A stretch of 29,132 bases of DNA from Candidatus Poseidonia sp. (GTDB lineage Archaea > Thermoplasmatota > Poseidoniia > Poseidoniales > Poseidoniaceae): assembly GCA_023254365.1 (NCBI GenBank), contig JALRLQ010000010.1, positions 1,405 to 30,536 of the forward strand. Direction: 5' to 3'. Made by a program: the position numbers and the translations under genes. The stretch's first letter is position 1; every line of letters begins with the position of its first letter. Positions 16,880-27,500 of this stretch are shown here, piece after piece. The notes under the pieces were generated by a model. It ran no database searches and was not told where the DNA came from. It saw only the letters and a list, made by a program, of their open reading frames with translations.

Positions 16880-18160
16880 TTGCGCATTGGATTGGTCGGC
16901 AAACCCAACGTTGGCAAATCCACGTTGTTCAGTGCAGCCACGCTTGCACAGGTTGACATCGCCAATTACCCGTTCTGTACCATCGACCCCAACATCGGCG
17001 TAGCCTTTGTTGAAGCTCGATTACCGTGCCCCTGCAAAGACCTTCGAGAACGCCTCGAAGCGGAGGGGCGAATCGATCCTGTTTCTGCCGATGACCCTCG
17101 CCAAGGCAGCCTCTGTTCACCCCGAACAGGGTCCTGCGTCAACCACCGGCGTTCCGTTCCCGTTGCGCTGGTCGATGTGGCAGGTCTGGTCCCCGGAGCC
17201 AGCGAAGGTAGAGGGCGTGGGAATGCGTTTCTGGCCGACCTCGCCAACTGTGACGTGTTGATTCAGGTGGTCGATGCTGCTGGGTCCACCGACCTCGAGG
17301 GGCAGTTCACGGGAGCCACCTCATCGCTTGATGAAGCGGTTGAATCCGTCCATGCCGAACTTGCCTTTCTTGAAACGGAATTGGATGCATGGATCGGCGG
17401 ATTGCTCGAAGATGGATGGAACCGAGGCGTTCGACGGGTTCAGGCAGAAGGTGAGAAGGGGCTGATGGCCTTCGTTCAGGAACGGTTGAGCGGGTTGGGT
17501 GCCACGCACGCACTGGTGTCTCAGGGGATGGCGTTTTTCAACGAACACCACAGCGTTGACCAACAACCGTGGGACTGGGATTCAACGACGCTCCATCGAC
17601 TCGGCGAGAGCATGCGCCGTTTCCTGTTCCCCATCGTGTACGCCGCGAACAAAGCCGACCTTGCGCCGCAAGGGGTCATTGAACGGTTTCCCGACCACAC
17701 GATGGTGGCGTGCATGGCCGACATGGAATTGGCCTTGCGAAGAGCGGATGGTGCCGGTCTCATTGCGTACCAGCCAGGGTCGTCCTCCTTCACGATTGAA
17801 CCGACAGCATCGTTGAGCGAAGCGCAAGAAAAAGCGTTGATTCACATGCAAACCCGGCTCGGCGATTCCGGCGGGACCGGTTTGGCGCGGTTGTTTGACG
17901 AGGTTCTGTTTGACCGACTCAACCGCATTGTGGTGTATCCCGTGCAGGATGAAACACACTGGGTTGACGGTGATGGCCGTGTGCTTCCCGATGCCTTTGT
18001 GGTTCCTCAAGGGCTTCATGCCAAGTCATTGGCAACGCTGGTTCACACCGATTTAGGAGAGGGGTTCATTCGCGGCGTGGACGGTCGAAGCCGTCGCATC
18101 GTGGGCGCAGACCACGAATTGAGTGACGGTGACGTGCTAAAGATTCACGCCAAGCAATGA
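16880..18160 (+). CDS. ychF: YchF/Obg-family translation-associated NTPase (archaeal type)
   Basis: A P-loop NTPase of the TRAFAC Obg class, known to associate with ribosomes. Its 426 residues show G1 GKPNVGKS (residues 7-14), an effector loop with YPFCTIDPN, G3 DVAGLVPGASEGRGRGN (from 99) and G4 NKAD (257-260). The C-terminal TGS domain ends in LSDGDVLKIHAK. Between G1 and G3 it has the archaeal CPC...C...C insert, a possible metal or redox site shared by archaeal members. The start codon is TTG at 16880 with GAGGGG upstream. It follows the EF-hand membrane protein by 21 bases and may be cotranscribed. It is convergent with the zinc-ribbon gene, with only 6 bases between. Confidence 0.92.
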   Translation: MRIGLVGKPNVGKSTLFSAATLAQVDIANYPFCTIDPNIGVAFVEARLPCPCKDLRERLEAEGRIDPVSADDPRQGSLCSPRTGSCVNHRRSVPVALVDVAGLVPGASEGRGRGNAFLADLANCDVLIQVVDAAGSTDLEGQFTGATSSLDEAVESVHAELAFLETELDAWIGGLLEDGWNRGVRRVQAEGEKGLMAFVQERLSGLGATHALVSQGMAFFNEHHSVDQQPWDWDSTTLHRLGESMRRFLFPIVYAANKADLAPQGVIERFPDHTMVACMADMELALRRADGAGLIAYQPGSSSFTIEPTASLSEAQEKALIHMQTRLGDSGGTGLARLFDEVLFDRLNRIVVYPVQDETHWVDGDGRVLPDAFVVPQGLHAKSLATLVHTDLGEGFIRGVDGRSRRIVGADHELSDGDVLKIHAKQ

Positions 18161-18166
18161 GCGTTT

Positions 18167-18553
18167 TCAGTGACCTTTCGGTCGGTCGTAGGCTGGCGTA
18201 AGCCGGGCCATATCACCCGAATAGCGGCCGCCTCGATAGATGAAGAGCACGGGCGCTGCCAGCGTGAGCAACAAGAGCAACCCGAGGAAGAACAGACCCC
18301 AGGGCTTGACGTCGGCGAGGGTCGCTCCCCAAAGCACCCACAGGAACGGGATGTAGAGGAAGATGCTGTAACGTCGCGCAACGGCCGAAAAGCGAGCGCT
18401 TGAAACACTCTTGTTGAACAAGACAGGAACGTCTTCTTGCGACACCAATCCCTGTTCAACACCGCAACGAACGCAGACCTGCGTGTTTGGACCGTTGCCG
18501 TGAATGAAAAACTCACGCGGATAGGTGCTACTGCAGTGGCGGCAGGCTGGCAT
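18167..18553 (-). CDS. Small zinc-ribbon membrane protein
   Basis: A 128-residue protein with an N-terminal zinc-ribbon-like pair CRHC (C4, C7) and CVRC (C27, C30), followed by two hydrophobic helices at about residues 64-108 and a short basic tail ending in YDRPKGH. Not assigned to a known family. GAGGGA lies just upstream of the ATG at 18553. It is the last gene of the minus-strand block, 36 bases after the pabBA stop, and is convergent with ychF. Function is unknown; a membrane-tethered ribbon could bind nucleic acid or a protein partner. Confidence 0.7.
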   Translation of the reverse strand: MPACRHCSSTYPREFFIHGNGPNTQVCVRCGVEQGLVSQEDVPVLFNKSVSSARFSAVARRYSIFLYIPFLWVLWGATLADVKPWGLFFLGLLLLLTLAAPVLFIYRGGRYSGDMARLTPAYDRPKGH

Positions 18554-18589
18554 GGTGGTCCCTCATCTTGGCCAGCGTGAAGGGATTCT

Positions 18590-20839
18590 TCAACCATCCG
18601 ATGAAATCCCAAGGAATGCACCGATGAGGTCCGCTCCGTTGGGTGAACCGATGGATTCAGGGTGGGTTTGAACGCTGTGAATGGTCATCTCAGGATGGTG
18701 CAAGCCCATGTTGAGGTGCGTCCCTTGTTCGTGTGCGTTTTCCACCAAGGTGTGTTGACCGTCTCGCTCAACAATCAAGGAATTGTATCGTGTTAAGGTC
18801 ACCAAGTTTCCTTCCATGCCGGCAAAGAGCCCTGTTTGATCGTGTTCAATCGCTGTGGGGACGCCATGGATTGGACCATGGGGCGAGGGACGAACCCGCC
18901 ACCCGTCGGCAAGGGCCAAGGCTTGGTGACCGAGGCAAATGCCAAGCACAGGGCACGGGACGTCGCCTGAAAGCGCCATTCGAGCCAAGGCCATGGTCAC
19001 CGGACAGTCTTCGGGAGACCCGGGGCCCGGTCCGAGAATCAAGTGCGACGGTTTGAGTTGAGCGAGCATGTTGCTCAACGCCTCTGCATCGCCAAGATGG
19101 GTCGTGGACGGGGACCGACCCTCCAACACCGTGACGTCGTGGCCTCGTTGAGCAACGGCGTCGGCGATATTGTACGAGAACGAATCGAGGTTGTCCACAA
19201 ACAACACACCGGTGGGGTGCTGATCATTGAGAACGTCGTCCAGTGACCGGATAGTGCCCACATTGGTTGAAGCATTTCGCGTGGTCACGGACTCAATGGG
19301 ATGGATGCTTAACTTCCCGGTTGGAAGCGACACGTGCTCCTCTCTCATCCAGCCGGCAGCCACACGCAGCGCTGCACCTTTCCACGCTGCTTCTTCGACC
19401 TCTTTCTCGGGGTCCGATGCGATGGTGATTCCGCCTCCTGCGCCCACCGATGCTCGCCATGTCGTGCCGTGACGATGTGCTTCAAGCGTGCGAATCAGAA
19501 TGTTCCATGCAGCCAGGCCTCGATGAACATCGATGTAACCGATTGAACCGGTCCAAAACGACCGGGGCATTTGTTCCAGTTCGTCGATGACAGCGCACAC
19601 CACGGTTCGTGGGCATCCGGTGATGGAACCGCCGGGGAACACCGATTGCAGCGCAGCAGCAGCCGTAGTGTCCGGTGCGAGCGTGGCCGAAATATGGCTG
19701 ACAAGGTGCTGAACGTTGGCGTACGCTTCAACGTCAAACCGGTTGACGGTGATGCTTCCAGGCTGCGCAATGCGGGTGAGGTCGTTACGCATCAAATCAA
19801 CGAGCATTCGGTGCTCTGCTCGTTCCTTCTCATCCACGATCATCGCCTCTCGAAGGGCTTGACTTTCCTCCATCGTTGCACCTTGCGGGCAGGTGCCTTT
19901 GATCGGCGACGTCTGAACGGTGGTTCCGTCGCACGCCAGCAAGGATTCGGGCGACGAACTCGCCAAGGCGAACCCAAGGTCTTCTCCTTCCACATAGGCA
20001 GAGAAGGGGGCTGGATTGATGCGAACCAACCGGTTAAACACGGCGAATGGGTGGTCGATTTCCCCCTGCCAGTGCTTCCCGATGTTGACCTGGTACACCT
20101 GCCCGTTGACGATGCCTTGGCGAACCGTCTCGATGTTGTCTTGATGGGTTTCGTCGGTGTGGGTGACCGCTTCACGGGCTTGGAAGGGTTGGTTGGATGG
20201 GGGCACGGTCGAGTTGTCTCGCAGTGCCAGCCGGGCTCTGTCACACCATGTCTCATCGTTGCCGAACACGGTGATGTCTCCCGAAGCCGCCTCAATCGCC
20301 ACGCCGCTGGTCACGTACCACAGCACGGCCAACAACGCACCTTCTTCGGGCGGGTGCTGAAGGCGAATCGGTTGCGTCCACTGCACCAAGTCGTACGCCA
20401 GAGCACCCGTCCAGAACGGGCCTGGTGGAAGGCGGGTGTTGTGCGGTTCGGCAAAGGTTTCGGCGGATGTTTCGTTCGTGAGTTTGTCAAACAGGTCCTC
20501 GAGGTTGCGGGTGCGCAGGGTCACGCTGTGGTACCACGAGCCGTGTTTCCATTCCTCGACTTCAGCCTTGAGGAGCGGGGCCTTTTCGACCAGACGAACA
20601 TCGCCGCTGATGGGCGAGTGCGGTGGAGCTTCGCCAAGCAGGTCGCGTGAGGGTTGACGCACCACCACGCGCTTCTTGGCTGGAGCGCCAACCAGCGAAC
20701 AGGAAGCGAGATGGGACGCCGGCCCGCCCGAAAGGAGGATGGTTTTGTCGGGCGAACCGTGACGAAGGGCCATCTTGCCAAGCAGACCCTGTGAGGTCAA
20801 CTGTTCAACGACGGCCATGACTTCATCCGACACGGTCAT
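18590..20839 (-). CDS. pabBA: Aminodeoxychorismate synthase, PabB-PabA fusion
   Basis: Makes 4-amino-4-deoxychorismate from chorismate and glutamine, the first step to p-aminobenzoate. The 749-residue protein has an N-terminal chorismate-binding domain (to about residue 500) with SPIKGT carrying K314, and the FPGGSITGCPR and GAGGGITIASDPEKEVEE blocks. A class I glutamine amidotransferase follows (about 550-749), with C635 in GICLGHQ and H726/E728 in THPES. The Lys in PIKGT is typical of PabB, whereas anthranilate synthase has Ala, so this is not TrpEG despite the same domain order. The start is ambiguous: ATG at 20839 is used; 20818 (preceded by GGATGA) and 20884 are alternatives. It overlaps the pabC end by 17 bases, and that pairing supports the pathway. 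Confidence 0.88.
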   Translation of the reverse strand: MTVSDEVMAVVEQLTSQGLLGKMALRHGSPDKTILLSGGPASHLASCSLVGAPAKKRVVVRQPSRDLLGEAPPHSPISGDVRLVEKAPLLKAEVEEWKHGSWYHSVTLRTRNLEDLFDKLTNETSAETFAEPHNTRLPPGPFWTGALAYDLVQWTQPIRLQHPPEEGALLAVLWYVTSGVAIEAASGDITVFGNDETWCDRARLALRDNSTVPPSNQPFQAREAVTHTDETHQDNIETVRQGIVNGQVYQVNIGKHWQGEIDHPFAVFNRLVRINPAPFSAYVEGEDLGFALASSSPESLLACDGTTVQTSPIKGTCPQGATMEESQALREAMIVDEKERAEHRMLVDLMRNDLTRIAQPGSITVNRFDVEAYANVQHLVSHISATLAPDTTAAAALQSVFPGGSITGCPRTVVCAVIDELEQMPRSFWTGSIGYIDVHRGLAAWNILIRTLEAHRHGTTWRASVGAGGGITIASDPEKEVEEAAWKGAALRVAAGWMREEHVSLPTGKLSIHPIESVTTRNASTNVGTIRSLDDVLNDQHPTGVLFVDNLDSFSYNIADAVAQRGHDVTVLEGRSPSTTHLGDAEALSNMLAQLKPSHLILGPGPGSPEDCPVTMALARMALSGDVPCPVLGICLGHQALALADGWRVRPSPHGPIHGVPTAIEHDQTGLFAGMEGNLVTLTRYNSLIVERDGQHTLVENAHEQGTHLNMGLHHPEMTIHSVQTHPESIGSPNGADLIGAFLGISSDG

Positions 20840-21575
20840 GCCCCGTTGTCGACCACGTGTCCGCTTTGCTATAATGTTCCTCAAGCAGCCGACGGCATCG
20901 CTCAGAGAGGGTGGTTGATGTCCCGACGGGCTCGCCGTCCAGTGTGTTGACGCGACACACCCCCATCCCGGTTCCCACCAGGATGAGTTCAGCGCATCGT
21001 GCCACCATTCGTTCGTTCAGTTTGCCTCTCACCACGGGCAAACCGAGGGAAGGGAGGTGTTCGGTCAGGATGGAGGCGGTGATGCCGTCCACGCCTCCTT
21101 GTGAAGCATCAGCAAGCCACACCGTTCCGTCTTCGTCCAGCACCATCGGTGTGGCTCGGTCACCGTCCACGATGCCGTGCTCGTGCACCATCAGGGCAGC
21201 ATCGCAACCGGCATCTTCGGCTGCTTGGTGTGCATCGGTGTAGGCGGCCCATGCACCGTGCTTGCAGCCGTTGGTTCGTTGGTTCCATCGTGGGGCAGGT
21301 ACGGTGATGGCTTCGATATCCTCGTTGCGAAAGGCGATGTTCCGAATGTCAATCGACCATTCGTTTTGCGAAGCCGAAACGCCGATTCGAACCAAACGCC
21401 AATCGGTTGAAGACGCCAAGGCTTCGTTGACCGGGGAGGTTTGCGGGAGCGTAATGCGAAGCCGTTGAGCATGGTCCTGCAAGCGCCGTTCGTGCCGTTC
21501 CCAATCGGCCACGCACCCCTCTTGGTTCAACAGCACCGTGGTGAACACTTCATCTCGGGGGCCATTGGATGCCAC
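20823..21575 (-). CDS. pabC: Aminotransferase class IV, probable 4-amino-4-deoxychorismate lyase
   Basis: A PLP enzyme expected to split aminodeoxychorismate into p-aminobenzoate and pyruvate. The 250-residue length fits. The PLP lysine is probably K105 in CKHGAWAAY, with the fold-type IV block DAALMVHEHGIVDG followed by TVWLAD, and late-block VRGKLNERMV. Overall similarity is low, so a branched-chain or D-amino-acid aminotransferase cannot be excluded by sequence alone; the overlapping PabB-PabA gene makes the lyase role the best reading. The start codon is GTG at 21575 with GAGGTGA on the minus strand four bases before it. That ribosome binding site overlaps the stop of the giant surface-protein gene. 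Confidence 0.8.
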   Translation of the reverse strand: MASNGPRDEVFTTVLLNQEGCVADWERHERRLQDHAQRLRITLPQTSPVNEALASSTDWRLVRIGVSASQNEWSIDIRNIAFRNEDIEAITVPAPRWNQRTNGCKHGAWAAYTDAHQAAEDAGCDAALMVHEHGIVDGDRATPMVLDEDGTVWLADASQGGVDGITASILTEHLPSLGLPVVRGKLNERMVARCAELILVGTGMGVCRVNTLDGEPVGTSTTLSERCRRLLEEHYSKADTWSTTGHDRVG

Positions 21576-21587
21576 GAGGTCACCTCA
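21576..21587 (-). promoter_or_regulatory. Ribosome binding site of pabC overlapping the surface-protein stop, within a short palindrome
   Basis: On the minus strand the surface-protein stop TGA (21587-21585) runs into GAGGTGACCTC, a 5+1+5 palindrome (21586-21576), followed directly by the GTG start of pabC. Stop and ribosome binding site share bases, which suggests coupling of pabC translation to the upstream gene. Confidence 0.55.
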
Positions 21588-24500
21588 TAGCAGGTCGTCC
21601 AAGAACGATGTGTCGATCTCGGGCATCTTTGCTGGTTTCGGAGCGTCATCGAGCAGGCCATCAAGCAGGTCGGTGTTGACTTGAGGCTGCAACACCGGTT
21701 GCTGTGGCTGGTACACCGAGCGACCAAACGAGTCGGTTTGTATTTGGTTGGCGGCAGCAAAGATGTCATCCGCTTGCTGCGGACTGATGCCGGGCGGTGG
21801 AGCGGGCGCTGGCACGGTTGGCGCTGCGAGCACACCACCGTCTGCGCTCCACGAAGGGTCTTGGATACCCCACGTTGCTTCCTGCAATTCCCAATTCTTG
21901 GAACGCTTTGAGGCGTTTCCTCGTGAGCGGACGATGAGGACGAGCAGGAGCATGATGATGAGCATCATGCCAACAGCGATCAGGTTCGGTCCGGTGAGCA
22001 GGGATTCCAAGGAGAGTTGCCCGCCGTCGTCGGTAATTTGGTCGGTGGTTCCACTTCCGTCCAACGGATTCAATTTCACAGCCTCCACCGTGGATTTGGC
22101 CACCGTCTCGTCGTACGGTACAACGGCAACATACCAGGCGCTTGCGTTGTCGAGGCCGTCAAACAAGGACGGTGTGATGAGGAAGGTGTTGGCCGAGATG
22201 GTTTCGCCGACCATCGTCGCTTCGCTGGTGTCGCTAAACGCTTCTTGGGCGATGTAGATGTGGTATCCCTTCACCTTGGCGTCAGTCGAGTGTTGCCATT
22301 CGACAAAGACGGCCGTCTCCTCAAACCACGAGGCTGTGACACCCTTGATGTCGGGAAGGTACACGCCCGGGTCGGTGACGCCTTCATCGGTGCTCGCTGC
22401 GGAGACCACGGTGAGCATGGTTTCATGGGCGTTGCCTGAGGTGTCGCGAGCGACGACAGCCACCCAAATCTCTTGACCGGCGATCACGGGGATGTCACCC
22501 GTCACGACATCGATGGTCAACGGGAGCGTTGGGTTTCGCCCCAGCGTTGCAATTGGAATGAATTGCTGGTTCTGGCCGGTCACGGAGGTGCCAAAGTCGT
22601 AGGCAGCCCCGTACACCTCGTAGGCTTGAATATCATCGGCTTCGGAGAGGGCAAACTCCAGCAGCAGGGCTCCGCCATCGTCGTTTGGTCGGTCGGACAA
22701 CTGGAGGTCTGTCAGCCGGTCGGGAGCGGTGTTGTCGTTGAGGTTGTCAATGGGCTTCACCTTGGCTTGGGTCAAATCGGTGAGGAAGACGTTTCCTTTC
22801 AAATCGTGAACGGTCACGGCGACGAAGAGTTCGATGTCCGGTTGAATGAGGCCTGGCTCGCCAGCGGTGATGGGGCTGCCCTCGGGCACGTAGAGGGCGT
22901 TGGAGAGCGTCAACTCGATTGGGTTGGTGCGCTCATCGATCCATTGCTTGTTGAACGTGAAACAGCCGCAAGCATCGGGGTTGGTTCCAAACGAGGCATA
23001 AGCCAAGGACAGGTCGGTCACCGGGACGTTGGCGACCCAAACCGTGTAGGAAGCGAAGTCCTCAATGGTCGATGGTTCCCATACGACGTCGATGGCGGTC
23101 CCGTCGTCATCGGCGTGGTCAAAGGCCAGCAACGAGGTGATTCTGGGCGGTGTGGTTCCTTGACCCACGGTGTTCTGGAAGGGTGTCACGGTGACGAGAA
23201 GCACATCGTCGGTGTTGCCGTTCAACCACACATCGTAGGCAACGACACCAACGGTGTAGACCTGACCGTCGATCAGTGGCACACCGTCCAGTGTCGAAAT
23301 CAAGGTTCTCGTCTCATCGCAGGGGTTGAGAACAGCGGCCTGCGCGAAGCCATCAACGCTTCCTCGCGTTTCTGTTTCGTCGCTCTCCAGACCGCCCTGC
23401 TGCATGAAGACCGTGTAAAAGGCGCAGTCTTCAGCGGTGCTTTCGTTCCATTGAACGGTGATTCGACCACCTTCGTCCTCGGGAACATCGCTGGCCGTTG
23501 TGCCTTCAACGGGGTCGGGAGGTGTGTTGTCATTGAGTTCACCCGTCGGTACGATGGGGCCAACGACCGTCATGTCGGAGAGGTTCTCTTGACCAGCTTC
23601 GTCAACGCAGGTCAATCCAATCCACACCGGGACGCCGGGGGTCAGCGAAAGCACGGTTTGGTTTCCTTCGTTGGGAACATAACTTGTGAAGGGGGTGCGT
23701 CCAAGGGCATCGGACATGGGTGTCGTTCCAACGTAGATGTTGGTGCGAGCGAGGTCCAAGGCGGTGCATCGAGCCCATTCGAGTTCAACATCACCGTCTT
23801 CGCCGCTGCTCCCCACGGGTTGGGCGGCGGCCCATTCAGGTGCTGCGGGGACTTCGTCGCTGGGAGAGGCAGGTCCGAAAGGCGCTGAAACCTTACCCCA
23901 TCGCCCGTCGTTGTATTCCACGACCACGACGGCATGGTAGGCCGTGCCGTCCTTCAGTGGCTGTCCGTTGGCAGTTTCAACATCGGCCGAAAGCCGGCTG
24001 TGCAGCGAGATGGATTTGTCCGGGGCTTGACCGAGAAGGTTGAGTTCCGTTGGGGGCGAGGCCCACGGGCCTTCGTTGAGGAAAATCAAGTACCGAGCGA
24101 AATCCTCGTCGTGAACCAGCGACCATGAAGCGGTCAAGACGCCACCTCCATCGTCGGGTCGGTCAACCAACTCTTCCATGGCCACCGGGGTGTCGCTCCG
24201 GACGTAATCGTAGGTGAGGCGAACTTCCATGGAACCGTTTGAGGGTGCGTACAGGCGCAGGGAAACATGGCGTGTGTTGTTGTAGAGCAAGCCGTTGTCA
24301 ACGGCATCTTGCAGGTTCAGGGCCAGCGATGGGTCGTTGCTCAAATCCAAGGTGACGTCGTAGTTCAACGACACCGATTTGGCCCAAACCGCGGCTCCGT
24401 CAACCGGGGAAGTCATGACAATGGGGACGTTTTGGAACAGCAGGTTGTGCACGCCGGCCGTTCCTTGCGCGGGGTCGAGCGAGAACGGGTCGTTGGGTGA

Positions 24501-27500
24501 GACCAACGGGATGCTCATGCCCGGGTGAACCATGTCCGTGACGTTTAGCCCACCACCGTTGTTCATCGCTCGCAAGGTGAGCGGGAGGGCGCGGCGCATC
24601 GTGGCTTCGTCCACCGGCGGATATTGCCCGTTGGTGTACCATCCACGCAACCCGTTTTCGGTGGTGACCCAGATGTGGTTTGCACCCAACGTACCCTCGA
24701 TGACGTCACCTGGACGAAGGGTCGTAAGCATGGCATGATCGGCCGTTCGCGCCTCCACCAGCACGGCGTCGTTCTGACCAGCCAGGACGAGCACCTCGTC
24801 CCCGTTGCTCATCATGGACTGTACGGGGTATTGGTTTTGGAGGAGTTGCCGACCGTCCTCAAAATCACCGCTGGAGGCGTTCCAGTGCGTGAGGGTTCCC
24901 AGTTCGGTAGCGATGTGCAGACCCCACCAATCATCGGTCATCGAGGTGACCGTGTTGGAAGGCAACTGGTCGAACCGATTCGTGGAGGTGACCTGCTGGG
25001 TCGTTGGGTCAAGGATGCTCACGCCGGGGCGTTCCGTGCCGCGTCCGTCGTGGCTGATGAGCAACGTCGTCACACCGGAACTGGTGGTGCTGGCGACCAA
25101 TCCCCACGCCGAGTTGCCCATGAGCCCGTTTGAGGTGGTGAGGGTGGTCCCGGTTCCTGTGCTTGCATCCCAGACAAATACACCGGAGGGAGTGGCCATG
25201 TAGATGTCGTTGCCAACGGCCACCACGTCTTCCACGATGTCACTGGGCAGTCCGTTTGCGGACGTGATGGAATCCATCCAGTCGTTGGTGGTGTAGTTCC
25301 ATCGCCCGATACCTCCGTTGGTGGCGATGTAGAGGATGGTGCTGGTGTCAGCAAAGCCGTTCACGATGTTGGAGGGGAGTCCAGCGATGAGTCTGCCGTT
25401 GCCAAATTGGTCGGTGCTGGGATTGAACACTTGGACACCAGGAGGGCTTCCCCCGTCACCCGCAAGACCGATGATGAGGTCGTTGTTGTAGAGGTGCATG
25501 GTGTCGAATTTGCCGTGAAGGGCACCCGACAACACCGAGAGACTACGGGTGGTGGTGTCCAACTTCAGCATGCCACCCGGGTTTGAGGCGATGTAGAGCT
25601 CGGTTCCGTCAAGATAGAGGTCGCTTGCCAGGGTGTTGCCGGGGAGGGTCCAACCGAATTGCCATTCCACGGAACCGTTGGGCAGGAAGGTTCCTTGCAA
25701 CAAACCCGTTCCTGTGGCTCCAAAGTTTCCTGCTCCACCTTGAACGCCGCCAGTGGCTGCCCAAATATGGGTGCTGTTCGCCTGCATGGCGGTGACTTGG
25801 CCGCTGACCAACCCCGGAAGGTCAACCACTTTTTGCATCCCGCTTGAGGACAGTGTCGAAACGTGAGAATAGCCAGAGGAGCCACCCGCTTGGCCGATGA
25901 GCCACTGAGCGTTGCTTCGTTGCCACTGGAAGGACGTGACGGATGAACCGGCGCCGTACACTTGTGCTTGCAACGCCGTTGCACCGTTCGCAACCAGTGT
26001 GGAGTAGCCACCTCCAATGAGGTTTGAGCCAGACACACCGACGCCGTGACCGACGAGGAGTTGGGTGCCTGAATGAGCAAGACCGTCGTACCACACCCGA
26101 TCGCTTGGGAGGTTGTGGCTTGCCGTGGTGAGACTGGACAGGAATGCATTCGTTGCGTAACTGTAACGGGAAATGGGTTGGTTGTCGTTGTAGTAGCCGA
26201 TGTACAGCGTGTCTTGAGCGTCGCACGCTACCGACGAGGGACCAAACCCATCGAGTTGGCTTCGGTCGAAGTCCGATTGCACGCTTGCGTTTTGCAAGTC
26301 GATTCGAGCGATGCCGCCGTTACCGGCGTACATCGCAATGTTGAGCAATCCACCGCACATTTCCATCGAAATCGGGTAGCCGTCGGGGACATTGGTGGTG
26401 GAATCGGCGGGATAAGCGGTCCATGCGCCGGCAGCGTTGCGGTGAGAGATGATGCCCTCAACAAAGCCACCGAAGTTGCTGAATCGGGCGCCACCCACCA
26501 CGAGGTTGCTGCCGTCGGTCCACAACTCGTAGAACCGGGAACCAGCGTTGCTCGGCAGCCCGTTGCCTGCCGTCCATGTGGCTTGCCATTGGTTGGTGGA
26601 TTCGTTGTAGCGGAGGACACCGTCCTCGGTAGCGAACAGCGTTTCGCCGTTGTATTCAACGATTCCTCGAATGGGGAGGTCAAAGGTGTTCCACGAGTTG
26701 ACAAGCGTTTGGTTGCTGTCGTAAAGGTCGAGTCTGAGCTCCCCCCAGGCCACCCAAGTGTTGCCCAGCGAGGATTCGTAGGCGGTGACCCGATCGATGG
26801 AACCGGTGGGCAGGATGTTGGTTGCAAAACTCGAGGTCGCCGTGTTCCAACGGGCGATACCGCCTGAGCCATCGGCGTTCCACCATTGGCCTGAGACAAG
26901 GCTGACCAACAGTTCATCACCGTGAAGTTCCATCTTGACCACATCGCCTCCGTTTTCACCTAACCGGGCACCGATGTCGAGGTTGCTGTAGGCGGTGAGG
27001 TTGGCCACGTCGAGCCGACTAACTTCGTCGCTAGCGGTGCTGGCGTGATAGTAGAGGATGTTGTTGTGAATGATCATGTCGTGTGGCGGGCCGTTGGCGG
27101 TGTACAGGCTGCTGGACCGCTCGATGTCGTAGGCTTCGCCACCGGTGGTGACGTTGATGAGTTGGAAACCGTCGTCGCCGCCGACCCACAAGAGGTTCGG
27201 TCGAATGTCGGCAACCAATCCTGTGACGTCGTCGTTGCCGCCGTCGAGCACGCCGTTGTCTTCGGTGAAGGGCGTTAACCACTGGTTCGAGGAGATGTTG
27301 TAGCGCAGAACGCCCAAGCCTTCGGTGCCGATGTAAGCGATGTCGCCCATGATTTCGACCACGGCGTTACCGGTTTGGGTGCCCTCTCCCCAGTTGGTGC
27401 TGTGTTGGAAGTTGGATTTCGTGACCAATCCAACGCCAGAGTTGGTCCCTCCGTAAACGTAGGTGTTGTCGACGCCCACACTGTAGGTTGCCCAATTTGG

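Noticed and set aside
19571..20650. 359-codon plus-strand open frame
   Set aside because: It is antisense to the chorismate-binding domain of pabBA, whose motifs are unambiguous.
18590..20839. Anthranilate synthase TrpEG, suggested by the domain order
   Set aside because: The PIKGT lysine and the adjacent aminotransferase IV favour aminodeoxychorismate synthase.
22473..23888. 471-codon plus-strand open frame
   Set aside because: It is antisense to the Fn3-like part of the giant surface gene. Its Val/Gly-rich translation is the expected mirror of that coding strand.
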